From contig KB235926.1 in assembly GCA_000332255.1 (NCBI GenBank), forward strand, positions 965,416-1,029,415: DNA of 64,000 bases, given 5' to 3'. The DNA comes from a cyanobacterium PCC 7702. GTDB taxonomy: Bacteria > Cyanobacteriota > Cyanobacteriia > Cyanobacteriales > Nostocaceae. The position numbers and the translations under genes are program-made. Each line of letters opens with the position of its first letter. Within the stretch, counting starts at the first letter, position 1. This document shows, one piece after another, positions 56,986 to 64,000 of this stretch. Below the pieces are notes generated by a model. That model did no database searches, had not been told where the DNA came from, and worked only from the letters and a program-made list of their open reading frames with translations.

Positions 56986-57561
56986 TCATCTATTGCGTTC
57001 AATTTCTCTGGATTTATTCAAGGGTCGACACGGCGTTCCCCAACAAATTTGTCCGGAGGGTATATCATTAAAAACACTGCTGCGTGCACCAATAACAGCA
57101 TTTGCTCCAATTTTCACTCCTGGTGCAATGAAGCAATCTGCTGCAATCCACACTCCGTTATCGATATGGATGCTTGCTGTTGTCAAACCGAAAGCTGGAT
57201 CGTAGAGGTCGTGACTACCAGTACATAAATAACTTTTTTGGGAAATCACGCAGTGTTGTCCTATATAGATTTCGTCCAGACTGTACAGTACCACATCATC
57301 TCCTATCCAACTGTAGTCGCCGATGGTAATTTTCCAGGGATAGGTAAAACGAGCAGTAGGTCTAATGATAACTCCTTTGCCGATACGAGCACCAAATAAG
57401 CGCAGTAAGGTACAGCGCAAATTATTGAAAGGATGAAGAGTCAGAGGAAAGGCGATCGCCTGCACAAACCACCACAACAAAATATACCAGCCCGGACGGC
57501 CCCGGTCAAACCAGGATTGGTCATATTTGCGTAAATCTATCAAAGGTTGTTCGCTAGTCAT
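56986..57561 (-). CDS. WcaF-like acetyltransferase, polysaccharide biosynthesis
   Basis: 191 aa with left-handed hexapeptide repeats (~75-170): IGKGVIIRPTARFTYPWKIT, IGDYSWIGDDVVLYSLDEIY, PGVKIGANAVIGARSSVFND. The N-terminal segment (GRPGWYILLWWFVQAIAFPL) is membrane-associated. This is the WcaF/HpsU-like group that acetylates exopolysaccharide sugars. It lies downstream of two glycosyltransferase genes on the same strand, 27 bp from the first, so the three probably form one glycan operon. HpsU identity is possible but unproved. Confidence 0.85.
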   Translation of the reverse strand: MTSEQPLIDLRKYDQSWFDRGRPGWYILLWWFVQAIAFPLTLHPFNNLRCTLLRLFGARIGKGVIIRPTARFTYPWKITIGDYSWIGDDVVLYSLDEIYIGQHCVISQKSYLCTGSHDLYDPAFGLTTASIHIDNGVWIAADCFIAPGVKIGANAVIGARSSVFNDIPSGQICWGTPCRPLNKSREIERNR

Positions 57562-57588
57562 TACTGTTTCCCTGGTGTTTCCCCTGTT

Positions 57589-58494
57589 TTAACTCACACT
57601 TAAGGTTGATTTGGGATTGAGCTTACCGCCGCACTGACGTAATTCGTAAAGTTTGACACCAATTTGATATTCGTATTGACTTAAAAGTCTTGCATATATA
57701 TAACCTGCTCTGCCATCTAAAAAACCACCTTGGATTATGTAGAATAGTACGAATCGCAAAAATGGTTTAAATGGCAATCGCACCCAAATTTTTTTGAAAA
57801 AGCGCTTGCGTTGCACTGCATCTCCAAACAAATTAGCGCCGATGGTACCGCCATCATCTTGATTTGTAAGTAGATTTAAGTACACGCGCGCTTCCCAGTT
57901 AGAATAACGGTTGTGTCTTTCCAGCCAGTGATAAAGATCGCGGAAGTCTTGGTGGATGATGTCGTTTTTTAAATACCCTACCTTTCCCTCTAAAACTACG
58001 TGTTCGTGAACTTCGTTATCGCCGGTGTTAGGGATATCTTCTGTCTTGAGGTTTTCGTAACGACCTTTTTTATGCTTAAATAAACGCAAATTCCAGTCAG
58101 GATACTTACCACCGTGGCGAATCCATTTCCCTAAGAAAAATACACGACGGTTGAGATAGTAACCATTGTATTCTGGATTTTGAATTGCCTGAGCAATTTC
58201 TTCCCACAGTTGGGGGCTAATGCGTTCGTCGCAATCAACAATTAATACCCATTCATTTTGGAAGGGTAGATTTTCTAACGACCAATTTTTCTTTTTGGGC
58301 CAGTGTCCGTTAAAATAAAATTGTACAACTTTAGCGCCGTAAGTGAGGGCAATTTCTACGCTTTTATCGGTGCTTTGGGAATCTACGACAAATATTTCGT
58401 CAGCACTGTGCAAACTGGCTAGACAATCGGGTAAGTTTGCTTCTTCGTTTTTAGCCGGAACTAAGACAGAAACTGGTATTTTAGATAGTGACAT
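57589..58494 (-). CDS. Family 2 glycosyltransferase (WaaE-like)
   Basis: 301 aa. The GT-A nucleotide-sugar domain opens VSVLVPAKNEEANLPDCLAS, with FVVDSQSTDKSVEIA and the metal motif VDCDERIS. RLFKHKKGRYENLKTEDIPN and the conserved VHEHV are typical of the WaaE/KdtX-like GT2 branch acting on lipid-linked glycans. No membrane helices except perhaps one near the end (FVLFYIIQGGFLDG). It is second in a three-gene glycan group. Confidence 0.88.
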   Translation of the reverse strand: MSLSKIPVSVLVPAKNEEANLPDCLASLHSADEIFVVDSQSTDKSVEIALTYGAKVVQFYFNGHWPKKKNWSLENLPFQNEWVLIVDCDERISPQLWEEIAQAIQNPEYNGYYLNRRVFFLGKWIRHGGKYPDWNLRLFKHKKGRYENLKTEDIPNTGDNEVHEHVVLEGKVGYLKNDIIHQDFRDLYHWLERHNRYSNWEARVYLNLLTNQDDGGTIGANLFGDAVQRKRFFKKIWVRLPFKPFLRFVLFYIIQGGFLDGRAGYIYARLLSQYEYQIGVKLYELRQCGGKLNPKSTLSVS

Positions 58495-58513
58495 AATATC
58501 ATAACTTTGATAG

Positions 58514-59440
58514 TTATCTTGTTATTTTCAAACCCTGAATAGCAGCATTTAAATACCCTATTTGACCGTAGGCGTATACGAGTTTGTCAAATCGCTCTGC
58601 AGGATCGGAAATATGTTGTAAAGCTTGATATAAACCACGCAAAAATCGTTCGCTACCACGACGCAATTGTTCTACAGTAGTTGTAGAGCCAGCGATTTTT
58701 TCCCGATAACACTCGCTAATTCCTTGCCACCAACCCCGATTTAAAAACCAAGAGGGTTTGAGACGTTCGGGAGCAACATGATGAAACACGTGGGCAGAGG
58801 GAAGGTAGGCAACTTGCCAACCTTTTTGCAGAGCGATTTCAGTAATGTGCAGTTCTTCGTTGGATAATAGTTTTGTGCCGATGCGACCTAAATAAGGATG
58901 AAAACCGCCAATTTCTTCTAGAAAGCTGCGTCTGAGAGAATAGTTTAAGCCTCTGGGAGTTAAACTTGGCTTGTCTATGTAGACGATAGTGTCACCCAAA
59001 TCATAAGCACCCAGATTAACTGCTAAACCCGGGGATAACCAAGGTGGTGGTTGGGTGTGTTCGGGCCATAACAAGCTCACTTTCCCGCCAGCGATCGCTA
59101 GTTTGGGATGATTTTGATAGGCAAGGTACAGCGTTTGCAGCCAGGATTTGCAAGCTATGGCATCATCATCAAGGTATGCTAAAATCTCGCCTTTGGCAAC
59201 ACGAGCACCGGTATTGCGAGCTACGGATAGGCCGATAGTCGGTTCGAATACGTATCTAAGGCGAGGATGGTTGGCTCTTTGTTCTACAACCGAACGAGTG
59301 CGATCGCTCGAACCATTATCTACAACTATCACATCAAAGTCCATGGCAAATTCTTGGTACAAAAGACTATCTATAGCTGTACCTAAATAGCTATCTCGAT
59401 TGTGAGTACAGATAATGGCAGAAATTGTCGTTTCTGGCAT
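58514..59440 (-). CDS. Family 2 glycosyltransferase
   Basis: 308 aa. GT-A motifs are ISAIICTHNRDSYLGTAIDS, VIVVDNGSSDRT, RNTGARVAKGEILAYLDDDA (DxD) and the acceptor segment EIGGFHPYLGR, then SNEELHITEIALQKGW. It probably adds a sugar to a surface polysaccharide. It is first in the group of three minus-strand glycan genes (20 bp before the next). The frame opens with TTG at 59449; the ATG at 59440 (MPETTIS) is better. Confidence 0.88.
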   Translation of the reverse strand: MPETTISAIICTHNRDSYLGTAIDSLLYQEFAMDFDVIVVDNGSSDRTRSVVEQRANHPRLRYVFEPTIGLSVARNTGARVAKGEILAYLDDDAIACKSWLQTLYLAYQNHPKLAIAGGKVSLLWPEHTQPPPWLSPGLAVNLGAYDLGDTIVYIDKPSLTPRGLNYSLRRSFLEEIGGFHPYLGRIGTKLLSNEELHITEIALQKGWQVAYLPSAHVFHHVAPERLKPSWFLNRGWWQGISECYREKIAGSTTTVEQLRRGSERFLRGLYQALQHISDPAERFDKLVYAYGQIGYLNAAIQGLKITR

Positions 59441-59638
59441 AGACAACAAGCGATCGTCACGAGTGGGTAGAAATTGTCATTTGTTGTTTTAGCTAGTTAC
59501 TCTTTTTCAGCAATTCTTACGAACAAGAAAACGGTTGAGTTTGTTGCCAACTAATGACAAAATCCACTACTTTTGGCAATAATCTATACCAAAAACTCGA
59601 CATTGCCAACCGAATTTCTTCGGAGATATTCCTTGGGT

Positions 59639-60391
59639 TTACTGGTCTGAAATACTGCTGCGTACAACCACAAGACTTTCTGCAAGCTTTGTCAGCCGAG
59701 CTTCTATGTTTTGTTTGCGTCCTAAAAGTTGGCGCAATTTATGATACCTAGCAATTGCCATGCTAACACTGGCAACTTGTTCTGGAGGACAAGGACAGGA
59801 CCACAGGGTACCAGAAGCATCTAAACCACACAAATGGTAGCTGGTGCGGGGCGATTGAGAAGATACTTTTTTTTGTTGAGCACAAATTTCCTCTACATAA
59901 TCCATAAGACGGTCAACTTCCGCATGGCGGAAGGTAGCAGTTTGTACTTTTTTCCCTTCAGGAGTGCGGGACTCTAACCAACCGTTGATAATTGGTCCTT
60001 CCAAATAAACATCTTGTATTTGCCGCACAATTGTCTGTAACTCTGCTTGCCAGCGAGCGACAATTTCCTGTATTTCTTGCAACAGATTCGCAGCCAAGGC
60101 CGGATTGGCTGCATGGCGATGATTACTGAAGCTGGGAGTTTTAAATTTAGGTAGGACTGGCATTTGGCCACCTGAAAAAGTTTGTACTGGAGTTTGGCAA
60201 AACTGAGAATTTTCTTGGGGAGATTGCTGTTGAAGCTGATGGTGGGGTGGATTTTCTTTTGCTGGTTGTTGTGCAGTTCCAACACTGATCCGAAAAGATA
60301 AAGGTCGCTTGGCCGTATTTCCTGACTCAGTGGTGTGGCGATTGTCCAGGTCGTGCAGAGTTGCTTCAATACGCTTCAAACTTGCTTTCAT
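59639..60391 (-). CDS. Conserved hypothetical protein, 250 aa
   Basis: No named domain recognised. Residues ~40-90 are Gln/Pro/Ser-rich and look disordered. The C-terminal ~150 residues are ordered (LLQEIQEIVARWQAELQTIV, VYLEGPIINGWLESRTPEGK, YHLCGLDASGTLWSCPCPPE). Similar proteins occur in filamentous cyanobacteria as far as I recall. It lies upstream of the glycan group in the same direction, but with a 198-bp gap. Confidence 0.65.
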   Translation of the reverse strand: MKASLKRIEATLHDLDNRHTTESGNTAKRPLSFRISVGTAQQPAKENPPHHQLQQQSPQENSQFCQTPVQTFSGGQMPVLPKFKTPSFSNHRHAANPALAANLLQEIQEIVARWQAELQTIVRQIQDVYLEGPIINGWLESRTPEGKKVQTATFRHAEVDRLMDYVEEICAQQKKVSSQSPRTSYHLCGLDASGTLWSCPCPPEQVASVSMAIARYHKLRQLLGRKQNIEARLTKLAESLVVVRSSISDQ

Positions 60392-60607
60392 AAAAATCTC
60401 TAGCCTAGGTTGTAAGTTTTGGTGTTTAATAGTGCTGAATCAGATGTTTTGGATTTTTGACTAAATTTGTCAGTTCCTCAACTATGGTTGAGTATTAATT
60501 GTATCTAGTTATATTTGTTCGCTGTCAAAAATCCCATCAGTGAAATGGAAAGATTCTGAATGACAAATTGCAACCCTAGTTAATTAAAAGATACTAAGGA
60601 AATCGCA

Positions 60608-61165
60608 TTGAGTAAAGTTATTCTAGTTACGGGTCCTGCACGTTCTGGTAAAAGTGAATGGGCGGAAATAATAGCGATGCAGTCACAAAAAACAATAATT
60701 TATGTAGCAACAGCAACTTTCAATTCTAGCGATCGCGAGTGGCTGCAACGCATCGAACAACACCAAAAACGCCGTCCCCAAGATTGGGTAACATTGGAAG
60801 TACCTGTAGAATTAGCTGCTACCCTTGCCAAAAGCAAAGCAAATACTTGTCTGTTGATAGATTCTTTGGGTAGTTGGGTAGCTAATTTACTGTCTCTGGA
60901 AGAATCAACCTGGGAAAGCACCGTGCACAATTTATTAGAAACAGTGAAATTGGCAAAAGCAGATATGATTTTTGTAGCGGAAGAAACAGGATGGGGTGTA
61001 GTACCAGCTTATCCTGAAGGTCGAACTTTCCGCGATCGCTTGGGAAGTTTAGTACGCCAATTAGGTGTAATTGCCGAAGCTGTTTATCTGGTTACCGGCG
61101 GTCACGCACTTAATCTTCGCGTTATTGGTACTCCACTGCCGATGGGAAATCAAAAGGCAAGATAA
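60608..61165 (+). CDS. cobU: Adenosylcobinamide kinase / guanylyltransferase CobU
   Basis: 185 aa. It makes GDP-cobinamide in late cobalamin assembly. P-loop GPARSGKSEWAE, then WVTLEVPVE, LLIDSLGSWVANLL, FVAEETGWGVVPAYPEGRTF and the end YLVTGGHALNLRVIGTPLP. The start is TTG at 60608 with AGGAAAT upstream; there is no in-frame ATG before the P-loop. No cobalamin riboswitch was recognised upstream. The adjacent cob genes are not in the window. Confidence 0.93.
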   Translation: MSKVILVTGPARSGKSEWAEIIAMQSQKTIIYVATATFNSSDREWLQRIEQHQKRRPQDWVTLEVPVELAATLAKSKANTCLLIDSLGSWVANLLSLEESTWESTVHNLLETVKLAKADMIFVAEETGWGVVPAYPEGRTFRDRLGSLVRQLGVIAEAVYLVTGGHALNLRVIGTPLPMGNQKAR

Positions 61166-61256
61166 TGCCGCCAAGGGTGAATCAACAACCATTCTTTATT
61201 TTTTATTCCAAATTTGCCAGTTCCAAATTAGAAATTAAAAATTTAGGATTAGAATT

Positions 61257-61685
61257 ATGGCATCCCGACAAGAAGTAAAAAAATATCTAGCCTATTGGTT
61301 TCAACTAGGCAAAAGGGTGGTTATCGGTAACGGTAAAGATACCTTGCGGCCGAAATCAGTAATAGCAGGCGATCGTTACAGCGAAGAATTTGAAGAATGC
61401 TGGCAAAAAGTTACCTCACCCCAAGCAGGTAACTGCTATTTAGAAGGTACCCAAGAAACCATAGCCGAATTATTAACACCCGCCTGGGAAATGCACACCT
61501 GCGCGCGCTGCTGTATGCCAATACCAGTAAAAAGTTTAGGAATGCCACCCGAGCTTTGTCCCTGCAATGATTTACCAACCTGGCCCAATACAGAACTACC
61601 ACTTCCACGCAGTCCTGTTAACAGCCAACAAAAATTGAAGTCCATTCGCGATCGACTTTTAGATAATAACAGCTCATCCAAGTAG
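61257..61685 (+). CDS. Conserved hypothetical protein with Cys-rich end
   Basis: 142 aa. The first ~90 residues (KKYLAYWFQLGKRVVIGNGK, SEEFEECWQKVTSP) are followed by HTCARCCMPIPVKSLGMPPE, then LCPCNDLPTWPN, possibly a metal-binding cluster. It starts 91 bp after cobU on the same strand. I recall it as a cyanobacterial conserved protein of unknown function. Confidence 0.7.
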   Translation: MASRQEVKKYLAYWFQLGKRVVIGNGKDTLRPKSVIAGDRYSEEFEECWQKVTSPQAGNCYLEGTQETIAELLTPAWEMHTCARCCMPIPVKSLGMPPELCPCNDLPTWPNTELPLPRSPVNSQQKLKSIRDRLLDNNSSSK

Positions 61686-61710
61686 ATAGTGTGAATTAGG
61701 TTTTATCTCC

Positions 61711-61745
61711 AGACGCCAGAACATAATTTTTCTCGGCGTCTTTGC
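61711..61745 (+). terminator. Intrinsic terminator before the bacteriocin-like cluster
   Basis: AGACGCC (61711-61717) pairs with GGCGTCT (61735-61741), extended by AGAA/TTCT with one bulge, followed by a T-rich tail. It closes the transcript from cobU and the hypothetical gene, so the peptide genes are a separate transcription unit. Confidence 0.7.
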
Positions 61746-62117
61746 TTTATGGGTGTGGAAAAATTTTTGCTGTGTAATAGTGTATAGGTTAGGTTTTTAA
61801 ATACTACCTTCAGCACTGTACAATCAGGAAAGTATTCACTACAAACTTTAATTGCATTTAGTTTCTAAGCTGAAATTGCCATTTGATACAATCCTCCTAA
61901 AGGAAGATTTTTGAATGTATTTTTCGGAAATACTAATACCTTAAACCTGCAATGATATTTTCTCAAGCAGGCAATAAAGTTGGCAGAAATTGTTAATGCG
62001 AGAAATATTGTCTACCGTATATCGTAGAAATCAAGCAACAAGTTGAGCAAGCTAAATCAAAGTGGCAATAATAAAAGCTTAGTCAACTTGAATTCACGTC
62101 AGACAAAGGAGTCAACC
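61746..62117. other. Likely promoter region of the bacteriocin-like cluster
   Basis: 372 bp between a terminator and the first precursor gene. No gene is visible: an upstream in-frame TTG at 62043 lacks a ribosome site. AAGGAG at 62106-62111 sits 6 bases before the ATG at 62118. Exact promoter boxes cannot be assigned. Confidence 0.45.
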
Positions 62118-62348
62118 ATGGAATTTAATTTGTTTACAGATCTATCTGAAGAACAACAAGAACTGACCTCTGGTGGCGGTCAACTCATTAGCGCTAGCGA
62201 GTATGACGCTACTAAGTTTGAGTATCAACTAGTAAGTCTCAACAAGGCTATTGCTTCTGGTCCGGGAGGTTCTGCAGTTGTTAGCAACTTAGCAACTGCA
62301 TTCGTATACACATCTGCCGATCAATGGCTGTATCTGAAATTTAATTAA
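62118..62348 (+). CDS. Double-glycine leader peptide, bacteriocin-like precursor 1
   Basis: 76 aa. The leader MEFNLFTDLSEEQQELTSGG ends in a Gly-Gly site; the core (~56 aa) begins GQLISASEYDATKFEYQL and contains the conserved block NKAIASGPGGS. There is no cysteine anywhere. Length, LSEEQQE and SGG are those of cyanobacterial CTB-type bacteriocin-like peptides (family knowledge). It is 68% identical (52 of 76) to the next gene's product. The frame opens earlier, but this ATG alone has a good ribosome site (AAGGAG). Probably processed by the C39 transporter starting at 63569. Confidence 0.8.
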   Translation: MEFNLFTDLSEEQQELTSGGGQLISASEYDATKFEYQLVSLNKAIASGPGGSAVVSNLATAFVYTSADQWLYLKFN

Positions 62349-62461
62349 ACCCGGTAGTACAAATTTCTACTTTCTACTAAAAAGATTCTAGGGACTGATA
62401 CGGAAGTAGGGTCTCTGGATTTCTCCTAACTAATTTTTGCAGTTTATAAATCAGGTGACAA

Positions 62462-62692
62462 ATGGAAACTGGACTGTTTTTAGAGTTATCAGAAGAACAG
62501 CAAGAAATGACCTCTGGTGGCGGTCAACTCATTGGCGCTAGCGAGTATGACGTCACCAAATACGAGTTACAATTAGTTAATCTTAACAAGACAATCGCTT
62601 CTGGTCCCAACGGCTCTTTTATAACTAAGAGATTGTCAACCGCATTCCTTCTCACCTCTGCTCAACAATATCTAGATTTGGACTTCAACTAA
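62462..62692 (+). CDS. Double-glycine leader peptide, bacteriocin-like precursor 2
   Basis: 76 aa and a close paralogue of precursor 1. Leader METGLFLELSEEQQEMTSGG; core GQLIGASEYDVTKYELQLVN, then NKTIASGPNGS; no Cys. The leader/core junction is almost identical in DNA to that of precursor 1 (44 of 45 bases), while the C-terminal thirds differ, so the two arose by recent duplication or have been homogenised at the junction. AGGTGA precedes the ATG. The 113-bp gap from precursor 1 has no other feature. Confidence 0.8.
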   Translation: METGLFLELSEEQQEMTSGGGQLIGASEYDVTKYELQLVNLNKTIASGPNGSFITKRLSTAFLLTSAQQYLDLDFN

Positions 62693-62817
62693 ACTTCATC
62701 TGAGTACAGCGAATGGGTTGATGAATCAATCGAGTTTAGTAGTGTAAACAGATTCCAGAGTCTTATACTCTGGAGTCTTTACCAAATTAATTACCTGCAG
62801 AGCGCGACAATAGAAAA

Positions 62818-63057
62818 ATGAAACTACAAGATTCTTTTTTGACATTAGAAGAACTAAAAGACGAGTCTGCTGAAACTATATCAGGTGGTGTTTCAACACC
62901 ACAGCTACCAACGTTTCCGACTAACTTACCGTTCAATCCATTTGCAAATCAAGGAAGTACGGCAGCTGAAGAAAGTCCAGAACAAAGTATTACAAAAGCA
63001 AGTGGAGAAATACGGGAGGCAAAGAGTTTACTTAGACTTGTAAAAAGTGCCTTCTAA
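62818..63057 (+). CDS. Double-glycine leader peptide, bacteriocin-like precursor 3 (divergent)
   Basis: 79 aa. Leader LTLEELKDESAETISGG with Gly-Gly at 23-24, then a Pro-rich core (VSTPQLPTFPTNLPFNPFAN) and a charged helix-like end (SLLRLVKSAF). No Cys. It is unlike precursors 1 and 2 beyond the leader. The start ATG 62818 has only a weak ribosome site. It may be a second peptide of a multi-component system or another substrate of the same exporter. Confidence 0.7.
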   Translation: MKLQDSFLTLEELKDESAETISGGVSTPQLPTFPTNLPFNPFANQGSTAAEESPEQSITKASGEIREAKSLLRLVKSAF

Positions 63058-63158
63058 CAATCTCAAAATTTTTGAATGTAAAAAGAATTATTTTGGTGCT
63101 CAATTATCTACAACAGCTGTGTATTATATAGTGTGGTAGTAATTTTGAGGTATAAATA

Positions 63159-63494
63159 ATGTCAGTTTCCAAAACTCCATTCTCAAATTCTCAATCCTTA
63201 GAGCCAAAATTGTTTTTGGAGTTATCTGAGCAGGAACAAGAAGCTGTTGTGGGGGGATACAATTTTTTCATTCAAAAAACGGCGATAAATACTTTTGCAA
63301 TTAACGAAGAAAGTGTTTCTAACGGTAGCACTAGTGCTTCATTAAAGCAACAAACTGGCTATAGTTTCTCCCAACTCACTTTTGGCTTTGATTTGAGTAA
63401 TCTGTTTGGTGGAAACACTATAAGTAGAATGCGTCGATATGGTTACAGTCCTTTAAACATGATCTACAAATTGCTTTTGTATCTGTTTATGTAA
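63159..63494 (+). CDS. Double-glycine leader peptide, bacteriocin-like precursor 4
   Basis: 111 aa, the longest of the set. The leader LEPKLFLELSEQEQEAVVGG (Gly-Gly at 32-33) closely follows the LxLSExEQE pattern. The core (~78 aa) is Ser/Thr/Phe-rich (YNFFIQKTAINTF, FSQLTFGFDLSNLFGGN), ending in a short hydrophobic LLLYLFM. No Cys. GAGG lies 8 bases before the ATG. The C39 transporter begins 75 bp downstream. Confidence 0.75.
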   Translation: MSVSKTPFSNSQSLEPKLFLELSEQEQEAVVGGYNFFIQKTAINTFAINEESVSNGSTSASLKQQTGYSFSQLTFGFDLSNLFGGNTISRMRRYGYSPLNMIYKLLLYLFM

Positions 63495-63568
63495 GTTAGA
63501 CTCCAAAAGTATAGATTGAGAAAGAACTCTGGTGAGTTCTAGCTTCCAGTACCTTGGATGAGATACCA

Positions 63569-64000
63569 ATGAAGTATAAAGTTGTCAAACAGCATAGTGA
63601 AGAGGACTGCGGCGCTGCTTGTATTGCTTCTATTGCTAAATATTACGGGCGTACTTTCACTCTCAATCATATTCGTGAAGTAGTAGGTACTGGCCAGTTT
63701 GGGACTACTTTACTAGGGCTAAAACGAGGGGCAGAAGCACTAGGATTTAACGCCCGTCCAGTGAAAACTTCACCAGAGCTTTTAAACCGCATCAACGAAG
63801 CACCTCTACCAGCAATTATTCACTGGCGGGGAAATCACTGGGTAGTTTTATACGGAAAGAAAGGTAAAAAGTGTGTAATTGCAGATCCTGCTGTAGGCAT
63901 TCGTTATCTGACTAAAAAAGAATTAGCGGATAATTGGAATGATTGGTTAATGCTGTTATTGCAGCCAGACCCAATTCGCTTTTTTGCCCAAAAGGATGAC
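63569..64000 (+). CDS. Peptidase C39-containing ABC transporter, 5' part (cut by window end)
   Basis: Open frame with no stop before the window end: 144 residues of the N-terminal C39 peptidase. The residues expected in double-glycine peptidases are all present: Gln8 (oxyanion), Cys14 (EEDCGAACIASIAKYYG), His90 (IHWRGNHWVVLYG) and Asp106 (VIADPAVGIRYL). The rest should be the membrane and ATPase domains of a peptidase-containing ABC transporter, but they lie outside, so a free-standing C39 protein cannot be excluded. It would cut after Gly-Gly in the four upstream precursors and export the cores. Confidence 0.88.
   Translation, partial: MKYKVVKQHSEEDCGAACIASIAKYYGRTFTLNHIREVVGTGQFGTTLLGLKRGAEALGFNARPVKTSPELLNRINEAPLPAIIHWRGNHWVVLYGKKGKKCVIADPAVGIRYLTKKELADNWNDWLMLLLQPDPIRFFAQKDD

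Noticed and set aside
60392-60607. Possible cobalamin riboswitch before cobU
   Set aside because: Only 216 bp, and I could not find the conserved B12-box core or pairing pattern.
1-64000. CRISPR arrays, insertion sequences or prophage
   Set aside because: No regularly spaced direct repeats, transposase frames or phage structural genes were seen.

Overview
The window looks like chromosomal DNA from a filamentous, probably heterocyst-forming (Nostocales-type) cyanobacterium. The HIP1 octamer GCGATCGC is frequent throughout. Photosynthesis and plastid-type genes are present: psbX, ycf66, gun4, ccsA, a ycf19/YggT gene, chorismate lyase and a plastoquinone-type UbiA prenyltransferase. Many small families known mainly from cyanobacteria also occur (DUF760, DUF1614, DUF3352, DUF3386, DUF6464, cyAbrB2). 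The order-level placement is inference from gene content, not from a marker gene. I saw no rRNA, CRISPR array, intact insertion sequence or prophage. There is one tRNA, tRNA-Leu(GAG).

Layout. 0-4 kb: the 3' end of a frameshifted phytase-like esterase gene, then two tandem Ser/Thr kinases that share an unassigned C-terminal domain. 4-12.4 kb: housekeeping genes (ubiA, ppx, a DMT exporter, ribBA, an amidase, a CPBP protease, the cyAbrB2 regulator). 12.4-13.5 kb: a geneless stretch with three strong palindromes. 13.5-24 kb: sdhB, ycf66-psbX, ycf19, accC, tRNA-Leu, chorismate lyase, a DUF3352 protein, ccsA and tilS. 24-27.4 kb: a NIP-like aquaporin next to a glutaredoxin-type arsenate reductase, then a decayed HTH-AAA-WD40 gene. 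27.4-33.5 kb: a PP2C phosphatase, nfeD-paraslipin, a Fur-family regulator, purS-purQ and a family 4 uracil-DNA glycosylase. 33.7-47.2 kb: a TPR protein, a methyltransferase, a large unknown helical protein, an LPG-synthase-like membrane protein, two related lipoproteins, icd, gun4, a MalK/UgpC-type ATPase, mtnA and a DUF760 protein. 47.6-61.7 kb: a WD40 protein that has lost part of a blade, a PEP-CTERM protein, ftsH, an AI-2E family permease, a GAF-LuxR regulator, DUF3386, a GST, a three-gene glycan group (acetyltransferase plus two glycosyltransferases) and cobU.

61.7-64 kb: the most distinctive locus is at the right edge. Four short ORFs carry double-glycine leader peptides (two are close paralogues) and lie directly upstream of a C39-peptidase gene that the window end cuts off. 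This is the layout of a cyanobacterial bacteriocin-like precursor cluster with its own processing exporter. None of the four precursors contains cysteine.

Functional links: chorismate lyase and UbiA supply consecutive early steps of plastoquinone head-group synthesis from different places in the window; psbX sits next to ycf66; purS and purQ are subunits of the same FGAM synthase; nfeD and the paraslipin form a typical membrane-quality pair; aquaporin plus ArsC suggests arsenate reduction with channel-mediated arsenite exit. Start codons were adjusted where the longest frame began at TTG or GTG and a better-supported ATG lay downstream.
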